Shown here piece by piece: positions 35,095 to 44,163 of a stretch of DNA of 64,000 bases. Position 1 is the stretch's first letter, and every line of letters begins with the position of its first letter. Both the position numbers and the translations under genes were made by a program. Under the pieces are notes generated by a model. The model did not search any database. It saw nothing but the letters and a program-made list of their open reading frames with translations, and was not told the DNA's origin. The stretch is taken from positions 124,001 through 188,000 of the forward strand of contig NZ_JABWQV010000001.1 of NCBI RefSeq assembly GCF_014268615.1, in the 5' to 3' direction. This stretch comes from Pseudomonas tehranensis. GTDB lineage: Bacteria > Pseudomonadota > Gammaproteobacteria > Pseudomonadales > Pseudomonadaceae.

Positions 35095-36383
35095 AACATT
35101 CGATTGCACTGACTGCCTTGAGCATGGCGTTGTTACTCAGCGGATGTGGCAGTGAAGGGGATGCCGTTCAGGCACGCGGCCCGGACCCCAAACTGCCAGA
35201 GCCCCAACGCGGGCTGTTGCCCAGCATGAAAATTGCCGAGCCGGTCCCGTGGGGTGAGCAGAAGCCGACGGTACCCCAGGGATACAGCGTCACGGCCATC
35301 GCGACCGATCTGAAGATTCCGCGCCAGACCCTCGTGCTGCCCAATGGCGACATTCTTGTGGCCGAAGGCCGCGGCGGCAATGCGGCGAAACTCAAGCCCA
35401 AGGACGTGATCGCCAGTGTCATCAAGGCGCAGGGCAACACCCAGGTCAAAGGCGGCAATCGCCTGACATTGCTGCGTGATGCCGATGGCGACGGGACCTA
35501 CGAACTGAAGACGGTATTTGCCGAAAATCTCAACGCGCCGTATGGCCTGGCTTTTGCCGACGGCAAGTTATACGTGGCCAATCAGGATGCGTTGGTCCGC
35601 TTCGATTATCAGGAAGGCCAGACCAAGGCCGACGGCCCGCCCACCAAGGTCACCGACTTACCGTCCGAGATCAACCACCACTGGACTAAGGCCCTGACCG
35701 TCAGTCCCGACGGTCGCTTCCTGTACGTCGGTATCGGTTCCAACAGCAACGTCAGTGAACGTGGCATGGAGGTCGAAACCGACCGCGCCATGGTGTGGCA
35801 GATCGACGCCACGACGGGGGCTCACAAGCCTTACGCAACTGGTCTGCGTAACCCGACGGCGTTGACGATCCAGCCCGAGTCCGGCCAGTTGTGGGCGGTG
35901 GTGAACGAGCGTGATGAGCTGGGTCCCGATTTGGTTCCCGATTACCTCACCTCGGTGCGCGAGGGTGCATTTTACGGTTGGCCTTACAGCTATTGGGGGC
36001 AGAACGTTGATTCGCGCGCCCAGCCGCAGAATCCGGACAAAGTGGCTGCCGCGGTCAAACCCGATTACAGCCTGGGGGCGCACGTGGCCGCGCTGGGTGT
36101 CGATTTCTCCCTGCCGGCGATGGGTGAGCAGTACGCCGAGGGCGTATTCGTCGGCGAGCATGGCAGTTGGAACCGCGACAATCCGGTGGGCTACAAAGTC
36201 ATCTTCGTCCCGTTCAGCCAGGGGCGCCCCGCGGGTGAGCCGGTTGACTTCGCCACCGGCTTTCGGGGTTCCGACGGGAAAACACGGGGGCGGCCTGTCG
36301 GGGTCACTGTCGATCCGCGCGGCGCCCTGATCATTGCCGACGACCTGGCAAACACGGTGTGGAGGGTGACGCGCAATCAATGA
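35091..36383 (+). CDS. Sorbosone dehydrogenase-like (PQQ-type) lipoprotein
   Basis: A 430-residue six-bladed beta-propeller of the L-sorbosone/soluble glucose dehydrogenase (GSDH) family. The N-terminus is a lipoprotein signal with lipobox LLLSGC (cysteine near residue 20). Family motifs include IPRQTLVLPNGDILVAEGRG, LNAPYGLAFADGKLYVANQD, GLRNPTALTIQP and FVGEHGSWNRDNPVGYKVIF. Such enzymes use pyrroloquinoline quinone to oxidise sugars or aldehydes in the periplasm. It is translationally coupled to the DUF2231 membrane protein. Substrate unknown. Confidence 0.85.
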   Translation: MKHSIALTALSMALLLSGCGSEGDAVQARGPDPKLPEPQRGLLPSMKIAEPVPWGEQKPTVPQGYSVTAIATDLKIPRQTLVLPNGDILVAEGRGGNAAKLKPKDVIASVIKAQGNTQVKGGNRLTLLRDADGDGTYELKTVFAENLNAPYGLAFADGKLYVANQDALVRFDYQEGQTKADGPPTKVTDLPSEINHHWTKALTVSPDGRFLYVGIGSNSNVSERGMEVETDRAMVWQIDATTGAHKPYATGLRNPTALTIQPESGQLWAVVNERDELGPDLVPDYLTSVREGAFYGWPYSYWGQNVDSRAQPQNPDKVAAAVKPDYSLGAHVAALGVDFSLPAMGEQYAEGVFVGEHGSWNRDNPVGYKVIFVPFSQGRPAGEPVDFATGFRGSDGKTRGRPVGVTVDPRGALIIADDLANTVWRVTRNQ

Positions 36384-36393
36384 GTCCTGACTC

Positions 36394-36413
36394 CGGGGCG
36401 CGCCGGCGCCCCG
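36394..36413 (+). terminator. GC-rich hairpin after the sorbosone dehydrogenase-like gene
   Basis: CGGGGCGC-GCCG-GCGCCCCG, an 8-base perfect stem with a four-base loop, starts ten bases after the stop codon. No T-run follows, so termination strength is uncertain. Confidence 0.5.
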
Positions 36414-36505
36414 AGCCAGTTCGGTATGGCGTTTGCCGTCTTCGTTCACGAACAGCGCTTATCGTGCCGTTGGTCTGGCGTCAAGACATAATTATTCAAG
36501 GCCCA

Positions 36506-36532
36506 TTCAGCCTTCACTTGCCTCGCCGATAC
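36506..36532 (+). promoter_or_regulatory. Candidate FliA (sigma-28) promoter
   Basis: The -10 box GCCGATAC at 36525-36532 matches seven of eight bases of the FliA consensus GCCGATAA; 15 bases upstream stands TTCA against TAAA. It lies 44 bases before the ATG of a soluble chemoreceptor, a usual class of FliA target. The -35 match is only partial. Confidence 0.45.
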
Positions 36533-36576
36533 ATGAATAAGGTCCGATTGATTTCCGCGGTCTGCGAGGGTATCTC

Positions 36577-37932
36577 ATGTTTAATTCAATGCTCAAAAGT
36601 GAACTGACGGCCAGGACAGCTGAACTGACAACCTACAAAGGATTGATTGGCGCTCTGGAGCGGTCGATGGCCGTTGTCGAGTTCAGCCCTGATGGCAAGG
36701 TTCTGCGTGCCAACGAGAACTTCTTGAGCACGATGGGGTACCGGGCGGATCAGTTGGCAAGCCTGTCTCATCGGGATTTTTGCACGCCGCAACTGGTTAG
36801 CAGCGCCGAGTATCGGCAATTCTGGGAGCGGCTGCGGGCCGGTCAATTCGTGTCCGGCACTTTTCAGCGACTCAATGGCCGGGGCGGGAAAGTCTGGCTG
36901 GAGGCCAGCTACAACCCTGTCACCGATGAGCAGGGGCGTGTGGTAAAAGTGGTCAAGTATGCACTCGACGTCACAGCGCGGGTGGCAAATGAGGCGCAAA
37001 CCCAAGGCAAGCTGGCAGCCCTTGATCGTGCTATGGCGGTGATCGAATTCGATCTGAACGGCAACATTCTGACCGCTAACGACAACTTCCTCGGCGTCAT
37101 GAATTACTCACTGGCAGAGCTCAAAGGCAAGCACCACCGACTGTTTTGCGAGCCGGAGCTGGTGAGCAGCTCCGAATACAGCGATTTCTGGCGTCGCCTC
37201 AATAGCGGCGAGTTTTTCAATGGTCAATTCAAGCGTCTGGGCAAGCACGGCAAGGTCGTTTGGCTGGAGGCTAGCTACAACCCGGTCTACGATGCCGAAG
37301 GTAAGCTGAGCAAGATCATCAAGTTCGCCAGTGACATCAGCGAACGGGTCGAGAAATTTGAAGAGGACTCGCGCGGCGCCTCCCGTGCCTACCACATCTC
37401 TTCCGAGACCGAAAAAGTCGCTGAACAGGGTTCGCAAGTGATTCAGCAAACGGCCAAGGAAATGCGCCAGATCGCTGACAACATCGGGGCCTCCGCACGC
37501 TTGGTCGGGCAGTTGGGCGCTCGTTCAGAAGAGATCACGGCGATCGTCAATACCATTCGCGGCATCGCCGACCAGACCAACCTGCTTGCCCTTAACGCAG
37601 CCATCGAAGCGGCGCGGGCCGGCGATCAAGGGAGAGGGTTTGCGGTTGTCGCTGATGAAGTCCGGCAACTGGCCGGGCGCACCAGCCGTTCGACGGCCGA
37701 GATTGCCGAGATGATTGGCTTGATTCTGTCTGAAACCCGTGACGCCGTCGCCAGCATGACGGTGACCCAGGAGGGCGCCCTGCGTGGCGTAACCCTGGCT
37801 GACCAGGCGGGATCGGTTATCTTGCAGATCAGAACCGGAACCAGTGACGCACTCGAAGCGGTGAGCATGTTTGCTTCCAAGCTCGATGAGTCCGAGGTCA
37901 TCCCCAAAACGGCGGTTGGCTGGGTGGGTTGA
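36577..37932 (+). CDS. BdlA-like soluble chemoreceptor with two PAS domains
   Basis: A 451-residue cytoplasmic methyl-accepting protein without membrane helices. Two tandem PAS domains share [44 protein letters not shown] and [10 protein letters not shown] (about 25-135 and 147-258). The signalling domain (about 265-440) has the conserved hairpin [20 protein letters not shown]. This layout is that of P. aeruginosa BdlA (about 417 residues), which triggers biofilm dispersion by lowering cyclic di-GMP through partner phosphodiesterases. An EAL phosphodiesterase gene follows 142 bases downstream. A FliA-type promoter is visible upstream. Aer-type aerotaxis receptors with PAS domains are the alternative, but those are membrane-anchored. 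Confidence 0.85.
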   Translation: MFNSMLKSELTARTAELTTYKGLIGALERSMAVVEFSPDGKVLRANENFLSTMGYRADQLASLSHRDFCTPQLVSSAEYRQFWERLRAGQFVSGTFQRLNGRGGKVWLEASYNPVTDEQGRVVKVVKYALDVTARVANEAQTQGKLAALDRAMAVIEFDLNGNILTANDNFLGVMNYSLAELKGKHHRLFCEPELVSSSEYSDFWRRLNSGEFFNGQFKRLGKHGKVVWLEASYNPVYDAEGKLSKIIKFASDISERVEKFEEDSRGASRAYHISSETEKVAEQGSQVIQQTAKEMRQIADNIGASARLVGQLGARSEEITAIVNTIRGIADQTNLLALNAAIEAARAGDQGRGFAVVADEVRQLAGRTSRSTAEIAEMIGLILSETRDAVASMTVTQEGALRGVTLADQAGSVILQIRTGTSDALEAVSMFASKLDESEVIPKTAVGWVG

Positions 37933-38074
37933 GGCGCACGAGCGCCCTCGACTAACGGGGCGTTTGTGACATGATCAGGTCCTTCAGAAAGCTTGGCTTG
38001 TGCCGATTCAGGCGGTGTCGACTACAGTTCTTTGCAAGTGCAGGGGACGCCCGTTAAGCAACGGAACATTGATC

Positions 38075-38854
38075 ATGACCCAAGACTCTTCCGATCCAGC
38101 CTTCAGATCACTTGGTTGCGCCGACTGCCGCAACCATGAGGCACTGGGGTTCGACTTCACAATGGCGTTCCAACCTATCTTCAATGTTCGCACGCGCACC
38201 GCGTTCGCTTATGAGGCGCTGGTGCGGGGTGTCAATGGTGAATCGGCAGGCTACATTCTTGGGCTGGTCAATGACGGTAACCGCTACCGATTCGACCAGG
38301 CGTGTCGCGTGAAGGCGATCGAGGAAGCCGCCAGGCTGGGCATTCTGGAGATTGCCGATTGCTTGCTCAGCATCAATTTCCTGCCCAATGCCGTGTACCG
38401 TCCTGAGACTTGTATACGGGCCACCCTGGAAGCCGCGCGCCATACCAACTTTCCGCCAGACAGGCTCATGTTCGAAGTGACTGAAGGTGAGAAGGTGGTA
38501 GATCCTGACCACCTCAAGTCAATCTTCGTGGAGTACGAACGCCAGGGTTTCACTACGGCAATTGACGATTTTGGTTCCGGCTACTCGGGGCTCAATCTGC
38601 TGGCCATGTTTCAGCCGCACGTGCTGAAGATTGATATGGCGTTGACCCGCACGATTGATCAAGACCCGGTCAAACAAGCGATTGTCGAGGGCATCGTCCT
38701 GGTCGCCAAGCGCTTGGACATTACCGTCATAGCCGAGGGTATTGAGACGCGGGGGGAAAGCGCCGCGCTGCTGGACCTGGGGATCGACCTGATGCAGGGC
38801 TATCTGTTTGCCAGACCTGAGGTCGGTCGCCTGCCGCCCGGCAGTTTTGACTGA
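38075..38854 (+). CDS. EAL-domain cyclic di-GMP phosphodiesterase
   Basis: A 259-residue soluble EAL protein, nearly all catalytic domain. The metal and catalytic residues expected of an active enzyme are visible: EALVRG, SINFLPN, EVTEGE, IDDFGSGYSGL, KIDMAL, AEGIE and QGYLFARP. It should cut cyclic di-GMP to pGpG. A short N-terminal segment has a CADC cysteine pair. I chose ATG 38075 (MTQDSS); an ATG 75 bases upstream would add 25 residues of no family character, and no strong ribosome site favours either. It follows the BdlA-like receptor and is a candidate partner for it. Confidence 0.88.
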   Translation: MTQDSSDPAFRSLGCADCRNHEALGFDFTMAFQPIFNVRTRTAFAYEALVRGVNGESAGYILGLVNDGNRYRFDQACRVKAIEEAARLGILEIADCLLSINFLPNAVYRPETCIRATLEAARHTNFPPDRLMFEVTEGEKVVDPDHLKSIFVEYERQGFTTAIDDFGSGYSGLNLLAMFQPHVLKIDMALTRTIDQDPVKQAIVEGIVLVAKRLDITVIAEGIETRGESAALLDLGIDLMQGYLFARPEVGRLPPGSFD

Positions 38855-38925
38855 AGCGTTCGGGCGTCCACGGGCTGTTCCGAAAAGCGCTTTCTGTTCG
38901 CTGGGTGGCGGATGGCGGACACCTT

Positions 38926-40128
38926 TCACAAGTTTCGTTGCGCCTGGTTGAGCAGCCGGGAAGCCCCCAATATATAGAACGCCCCACCCGCGATAATAAA
39001 GAGCCCGAGCATGTAGAAAATACTGTGGGGCGGTTGCGTGGCCAATACCACACCGCAGAGCAGCGGTCCGGCCGCGGCTCCCAGATTGCTGAGGTTCTGC
39101 GCGGCGTAGTACATGCCGCGTAAATGGTTGGGCGCGATGTTGTCGATGAACATGTATTCCGCCGGGAAGACGATAATCTCCCCGACAGTGAATACAGCCA
39201 TGGATATCACCCAGAACAGCACCGTGTTGGACAGGGCGAAACCGGCCAGGCCCATGAGGAACATTCCCAGTCCGGCCACCAGCCAAAGATTCAGATGTCG
39301 ATGGGATATTTTCTTGCCGATGGAATATTGCAAGCTGATCACCATCAGCGCATTTGTCGTGACGATAGCGCTGATGATTCGGTAGGTGTTCTCAGGCGTG
39401 GTTGTCACCACCAGATACTGCGAGAGATAGGCGGTGAACTGGCCGAAGACCACGGCGCTGAGCAGGCCGCCAAGAGTGAAACACACCAGCCGGTAGTCGT
39501 GGAGCAGAACCTTGCCCACCGCCAGAAAAGGCACAGGCGTCTGGCCTGCGTCGACGGGGGCGGAATGTCTGTCGCCCCAAACGAAGTAAATGAGAAAGAA
39601 GCCAGCACCGAGCCCGGCAGACAATAGAAATGGCAAGCTGATCCCTAGCTTGGCTATCCCCGCCCCGAGAAACGGTCCGACGGCATAGCCGATGTTGGTC
39701 AATGTGTATTTGATCGAGAACACCTCGCTGCGTTCGGAGGCGGGGAGCAAGCTGCCGAATCCCGCCTTGACCGCTATATCGATGACGGCATAGGCCAGAT
39801 TGATCAGCACCAGGCAGATGAAAAAAAGCCAGAGTTCGCGCGTCACGACTGCCCCGAGGAACCCTAGGCTGAACAAGCCAGTGAATCCCAGAATGAGTCG
39901 GTAGCTGGAGAGCCTGTCCACCAGGAAACCGCCATAGAGGCTCAATAGCGATCCAATGATCAGTGTGCTGCCGATGACCACTCCGATATCTGCCACTCCC
40001 ATGGCGAAGTTTTCGGACAGATAGATGACCAGATAGGGCAGCGTGATCGCTCGGGCCAGCGTCAGTATTGAAGACGCGCAAAGCAGCAGGTTGACGGTGG
40101 TGGGGTAGTTTCTAAGGGTGGCGAGCAT
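38926..40128 (-). CDS. Major facilitator superfamily transporter
   Basis: A 400-residue, 12-helix MFS carrier of the drug-efflux type (MdtH/YdeE-like). It has GSLLSLYGGFLVDRLSSYR between helices 2 and 3, the usual motif A position, and an intact second half ending YILGASRLLNQAQRNL. I chose ATG 40128 (MLATLRNY) with GAGG upstream over a longer frame. A LysR regulator is divergent 144 bases away and may control it. Substrate unknown. Confidence 0.85.
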   Translation of the reverse strand: MLATLRNYPTTVNLLLCASSILTLARAITLPYLVIYLSENFAMGVADIGVVIGSTLIIGSLLSLYGGFLVDRLSSYRLILGFTGLFSLGFLGAVVTRELWLFFICLVLINLAYAVIDIAVKAGFGSLLPASERSEVFSIKYTLTNIGYAVGPFLGAGIAKLGISLPFLLSAGLGAGFFLIYFVWGDRHSAPVDAGQTPVPFLAVGKVLLHDYRLVCFTLGGLLSAVVFGQFTAYLSQYLVVTTTPENTYRIISAIVTTNALMVISLQYSIGKKISHRHLNLWLVAGLGMFLMGLAGFALSNTVLFWVISMAVFTVGEIIVFPAEYMFIDNIAPNHLRGMYYAAQNLSNLGAAAGPLLCGVVLATQPPHSIFYMLGLFIIAGGAFYILGASRLLNQAQRNL

Positions 40129-40243
40129 CCTTGCCTCATTGTTCAATCGATCATTGCCAGAGGGCGCAGCGTGGCGCAATACGCTCGCGACAAGTTTACT
40201 GAGGAATCCAGTTCTGATTTATGATGGTTTTTCCATTGTCAGT

Positions 40244-40256
40244 TGAATTAAATTCA
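40244..40256. promoter_or_regulatory. Candidate LysR site before the MFS-linked regulator
   Basis: The palindrome TGAATT-A-AATTCA, a T-N11-A dyad, ends 16 bases before the LysR ATG in the gap shared with the divergent MFS gene. Autoregulation is plausible; the site is short and AT-rich, so chance is not excluded. Confidence 0.35.
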
Positions 40257-40272
40257 TCAATATAAGGCGCCT

Positions 40273-41247
40273 ATGTTTTCCTCCGAGCGATTGAAGGGGA
40301 TCGATGTATTTGTCTGCGTCGCCGAGTCTGGCAGTTTCAAGGCCGCCGCAGAGCGGATGAGCCTCACGGGCTCGGCCATCAGCAAAAGCGTCGCCCGTCT
40401 GGAGAGCCGTCTTGGGGCTCGATTGTTTGATCGAACCACCCGGCGGGTATCGCTGACGGACGCCGGGACTGCGTTTTATCGCACCTGCACGGGGGTGCTT
40501 GCAGACCTGGAAGAGGCCGAGCTGTCGCTGCGTGCTGAAGACGCCGAGCCACAGGGCAGGGTTCGACTTGACCTTCCAGCCGCCTTTGGTCGCTCGCAAG
40601 TGCTGCCCATCATCTTGCGGTGTATCCAGGACTATCCGCGGTTGGTGCCGCACATCTCGTTCACGGATCGTTTCATCGACCCCCTCCAGGAAGGCGTGGA
40701 TATCGTCGTCACTATTGGTGGTTCACAGGTTTGGCCTGACACGCTGGGCCATCGTTATCTGGGCCGTGAATGGCATGTCTTCTGCGCTTCACCCGTGTAC
40801 TTGGCCAAGCATGGCGTCCCCATGACCGATCGCGATCTGGAACATCACCAGTGCATCGCTTATGGCTGGCCGGACGGCAAGCTCAGTCCGTGGAATTTTG
40901 CCGGTGAGCGTCCCGGCGAGACGCTAAGAAAACAGGTGTCGCCCGCACTGGTCGTGGGGGACGGCGAAGGGCTGGTTGCTGCGGTATCGGCCGGATGCGG
41001 TATTGCCCAATTACCTTCATGGTTGATCCAGCGCCAGCTTGAGGAGGGGACATTGATTGAGGTGCTTGCCCATCTGGCAACCGACGGAATGTTGATCAAC
41101 CTGCTCTGGCAGAAAAGCCGTGAGCAGCTTCCCAAGGTCAGTGCCTTGTTAGACGTACTCGCGGCCAATTTGTCTCAGGCGGCAGGCGGCAAGTCCAGCC
41201 ACAACCATCTGCCCGACATGAACGCCCGCAAAGCCGTGGACATCTAG
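40273..41247 (+). CDS. LysR-family transcriptional regulator
   Basis: A 324-residue LysR regulator. Helix-turn-helix at about 5-65 (LKGIDVFVCVAESGSFKAAA then SAISKSVARLESRLGARL) and effector domain from about 90 (RVRLDLPAAFGRSQVLPIIL). It is divergent from an MFS transporter and so probably regulates it. A stem-loop with a T-run lies about 100 bases after the stop. Nothing in the sequence tells the effector. Confidence 0.88.
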   Translation: MFSSERLKGIDVFVCVAESGSFKAAAERMSLTGSAISKSVARLESRLGARLFDRTTRRVSLTDAGTAFYRTCTGVLADLEEAELSLRAEDAEPQGRVRLDLPAAFGRSQVLPIILRCIQDYPRLVPHISFTDRFIDPLQEGVDIVVTIGGSQVWPDTLGHRYLGREWHVFCASPVYLAKHGVPMTDRDLEHHQCIAYGWPDGKLSPWNFAGERPGETLRKQVSPALVVGDGEGLVAAVSAGCGIAQLPSWLIQRQLEEGTLIEVLAHLATDGMLINLLWQKSREQLPKVSALLDVLAANLSQAAGGKSSHNHLPDMNARKAVDI

Positions 41248-41344
41248 TCCTGCGGATCAGGTCGGTCATGATCATCAAGAAAGGAGAGGTCATAACTTTG
41301 GCCTCGGCTCCCTGAAGTCAATCATCAAACGCCGTGCGCAATTC

Positions 41345-41370
41345 ATGATCAGATCGCTCGATCATTTTTT
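41345..41370 (+). terminator. Hairpin with T-run between the LysR gene and the symporter gene
   Basis: ATGATC and GATCAT arms with a nine-base loop are followed by six T residues on the plus strand. It could end the LysR transcript 98 bases after its stop. The stem is AT-rich and weak. Confidence 0.4.
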
Positions 41371-41485
41371 CGGCTCCATCAAATTCATTCGAGGTCTTCT
41401 TTCGGATCGTTCCGCGTTGAACGAGACCTGGAAGGCATTACCGGTCATGGTCGTTTTGAGCGAAATGACCGGATTGCTTTGCGGA

Positions 41486-42793
41486 TTATTTCTGAGCGAG
41501 CAATGCCTTCCTTGCCGCCTTCTCATGTTTCATAGCGGCGATTTCACGTTCGCACGCATCGACATCGAACGAGTTGTCCCACTTGGCAATGGCAATGGTG
41601 CCGATTCCATTACCGATGAGGTTGGTCACGGCCCGAGCTTCGTTTAGGAAGCGGTCAATGCCCAAGAGCAAAACGAGGCCTACCAGAGGTATGGAGTGGA
41701 TGGTCGTGAGCGTCGCAGCCAGCGTCACAAACCCCGCACCGGCCACTCCAGCCGAGCCTTTGGAAGTCAGCAGGAATACGCCCAGCAGAATCATTTGATC
41801 CACAAAGGTCAGTGGCGTATTGGTCGCCTGTGCAATAAAAATTGCGGCCATGGTGAGGTAGATACAGGTGCCATCTGCGTTGAAGGTATACCCCGTTGGC
41901 AGCACCATACCCACTACCGATTTTTTGCAGCCAAGCTTTTCAAGCTTCACCATCATGCGCGGCAGCACGGCTTCGGTTGAGCAGGTGCCCAGCGTGATGA
42001 GAATTTCGTCTTTGAAATAACGGAGAAACTGCATCAGCGGCATGCCTGACCATCTGGCCACCGTACCCAGCACTACTACGATGAAAATCAACGTCGTAAT
42101 GTAGAGCGCGACCAGCAACTGACCGAGTGACAGCAATGTGCCAATCCCGTACTTGCCGATAGTGAACGCCATGCCGGCGCCGGCACCAATCGGCGCCAAG
42201 CGCATGACCATTGCGACGATCTTGAACAGACCTTGCAGGAACAGATCAATGGTGTTGATCAGCGGCTTGCTGGTTTCGCCCATTTGAACCAGCGCGACCC
42301 CCATCAAGACTGAAAGCAGGATGACCTGAAGCATGACGCCATTGGAGAATGCGCCAAGGAACGTGTGGGGGATGATATTGAGGAAGAAATCAATGGTGCC
42401 GCCCTGTTCGCTGGCAGCTTGGCTGTATTTACTAATGGCACTTCCATCAAGGGCGCTAACGTTGATGTTCATACCCACGCCAGGCTTGACGATGTTGACC
42501 ACGATCAGGCCGACGACCAAGGCAATGGTCGATAGAATCTCAAAGTAGATCAGCGCCTTTACGCCAATCCGCCCGACCTCCTTGATACTGCCCATCTTCG
42601 CGATACCGACAACGACGGTACCGAAGATAATGGGCGCCAATAACATTTTGATCAGTTTGATGAAACCATCGGCAAAGGGTTGGAGCTTGGCCCCAATATC
42701 AGGCACGAAGTAACCGATTGCCGCACCGATTGCGATGCCGATCAGCACTTGCACATACAGCTGGCTGTACCAGCGGGACTTGGAAATTTCCAC
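41486..42793 (-). CDS. Dicarboxylate/amino acid:cation symporter, DctA-like
   Basis: A 435-residue inner-membrane carrier of the glutamate/dicarboxylate symporter fold. It starts YSQLYVQVLIGIAIGAAIGYF and MLLAPIIFGTVVVGIAKMG, and has the serine-rich hairpin as TLGTCSTEAVLPRMM, then LPTGYTFNADGTCIYLTMAA and LTSKGSAGVAGAGFVTLAAT, which hold the substrate and ion sites. DctA imports C4-dicarboxylates with protons or sodium. It lies 101 bases downstream of D-tartrate dehydratase on the same strand, so D-tartrate uptake is the likely job. DctA is normally encoded elsewhere in Pseudomonas, which suggests a dedicated copy. Confidence 0.9.
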   Translation of the reverse strand: MEISKSRWYSQLYVQVLIGIAIGAAIGYFVPDIGAKLQPFADGFIKLIKMLLAPIIFGTVVVGIAKMGSIKEVGRIGVKALIYFEILSTIALVVGLIVVNIVKPGVGMNINVSALDGSAISKYSQAASEQGGTIDFFLNIIPHTFLGAFSNGVMLQVILLSVLMGVALVQMGETSKPLINTIDLFLQGLFKIVAMVMRLAPIGAGAGMAFTIGKYGIGTLLSLGQLLVALYITTLIFIVVVLGTVARWSGMPLMQFLRYFKDEILITLGTCSTEAVLPRMMVKLEKLGCKKSVVGMVLPTGYTFNADGTCIYLTMAAIFIAQATNTPLTFVDQMILLGVFLLTSKGSAGVAGAGFVTLAATLTTIHSIPLVGLVLLLGIDRFLNEARAVTNLIGNGIGTIAIAKWDNSFDVDACEREIAAMKHEKAARKALLAQK

Positions 42794-42894
42794 GGAAGCA
42801 CCTCATTTTATTTTTGTGATGGGCATGTGGCTTGGCGTCAGTGGGCGACGCCTGAGTCTGCGGCCTCTTTCACAGAGACCGCAGATCGAGGGGA

Positions 42895-44064
42895 TCAGCC
42901 TTCGCCTAACTCACGCATGACTGCGTACAAGGCGGATTTGGCTTCGAAGCCAACGCCTGGAACATCCGGCAAACCTACATAACCGTTTTCCACCTTGATT
43001 CCGTCGGCGAAGCCACCGAAAGGCTGGAACACGTCTGGGTAAGATTCGTTGCCACCCAAGTGAAGACCGGCTGCTATGTTCAGGGACATCTGGTGACCAC
43101 CGTGCGGAACTACGCGGCGAGAAGACCAGCCCATTTCATCCATCACTTTCAGGGTGCGCATGTATTCCACGAGCCCGTAGGACAGGGCACAGTCGAACTG
43201 CAGGAAGTCGCGATCCGGGCGCATGCCGCCGTGACGCAGCAAGTTACGGGCGTCCTGGTGGGAGAACAGGTTCTCCCCGGTCGCCATGGGTAGTTCATAG
43301 TGATTGGCAAGCTCAGCCTGGAGTGCGTAATCGAGCGGATCGCCGATCTCTTCGTACCAAAACAGGTTGTACTTCTTGATGGCTTCCGCGTAAGCAATAC
43401 CGGTCTGAAGATCAAAGCGTCCGTTGGCATCGACCGCCAGTCGACGACCATCCCCAACCACTTCGAGTACCGCTTCGATGCGACGGATATCTTCGTCCAG
43501 CGGTACTGCACCGATCTTCATCTTGACGACGTCGTAGCCACGATCCAGATAGCTCTGCATTTCTGCCTTGAGCTTGGTCTGGTCTTTGCCAGGGTAGTAG
43601 TAGCCACCTGCTGCATAGACCCAGACCTTGTCATCGGCTACGCCATTCCGGTAACGATCAGCCAGCAGGCGATAGAGAGGTTTTCCTTCAATCTTGGCGA
43701 CGGCATCCCATACCGCCATGTCGATGGTGCCAACCGCGACCGAGCGCTCGCCGTGGCCGCCTGGCTTTTCGTTGGTCATCAGAGCTTTCCAGATGGCGAA
43801 CGGATCCAGGTTGTTGTTTTCATGGTCGACGAGCGTGTCTGGATCCGCTTCGGTAATACGCGCCAGGAAGCGATCACGCATCAGAGCGCCTTGGCCATAA
43901 CGACCATTGGAGTTGAAACCGTAGCCGATGACAGGTTTACCATCGCGAATCACATCCGTGATAACAGCGACAACCGAGCAGGTCATTTTGGAGAAGTCGA
44001 TGTAGGCGTTGGCAATTGGGGAGGCAATAGAAACAGTTTTTTCACGGATGTCTACGATACGCAT
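42895..44064 (-). CDS. tarD: D(-)-tartrate dehydratase
   Basis: A 389-residue enolase-superfamily acid-sugar dehydratase matching the studied Bradyrhizobium enzyme along its length: NAYIDFSKMT, VIGYGFNSNGRYGQGAL, NEKPGGHGERSVAVGTIDMA and YAAGGYYYPGK. Catalytic residues are present: K181 and K183 in KMKIG, metal ligands D212, E238 and E264, and base H321 in PHGGHQMS. The product is oxaloacetate, which enters central metabolism directly. I chose ATG 44064 (MRIVDIREKT) with AGAGGAA upstream; a longer frame exists but has no family sequence. A symporter gene follows and a LysR gene is divergent. Confidence 0.92.
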   Translation of the reverse strand: MRIVDIREKTVSIASPIANAYIDFSKMTCSVVAVITDVIRDGKPVIGYGFNSNGRYGQGALMRDRFLARITEADPDTLVDHENNNLDPFAIWKALMTNEKPGGHGERSVAVGTIDMAVWDAVAKIEGKPLYRLLADRYRNGVADDKVWVYAAGGYYYPGKDQTKLKAEMQSYLDRGYDVVKMKIGAVPLDEDIRRIEAVLEVVGDGRRLAVDANGRFDLQTGIAYAEAIKKYNLFWYEEIGDPLDYALQAELANHYELPMATGENLFSHQDARNLLRHGGMRPDRDFLQFDCALSYGLVEYMRTLKVMDEMGWSSRRVVPHGGHQMSLNIAAGLHLGGNESYPDVFQPFGGFADGIKVENGYVGLPDVPGVGFEAKSALYAVMRELGEG

Positions 44065-44149
44065 GACGGGTTCCTCTTGTTGTTTGTGGCCCCACGTTAT
44101 GCTTTGCGATGTCACCCGCCCAATGCTATTAATGCCGCGCCCTATGCAC

Positions 44150-44155
44150 AGGAGG
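44150..44155 (+). promoter_or_regulatory. Shine-Dalgarno AGGAGG fixing a TTG start
   Basis: A full AGGAGG lies eight bases before TTG 44164, the first codon that gives a normal LysR N-terminus. No ATG or GTG of the frame is near. This decides the start of the following gene. Confidence 0.7.
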
Positions 44156-44163
44156 CATTGCCC

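Noticed and set aside
41345..41647. A 100-residue plus-strand frame between the LysR and symporter genes
   Set aside because: It overlaps the symporter's 3' end in antisense, has no ribosome site and no recognisable domain.
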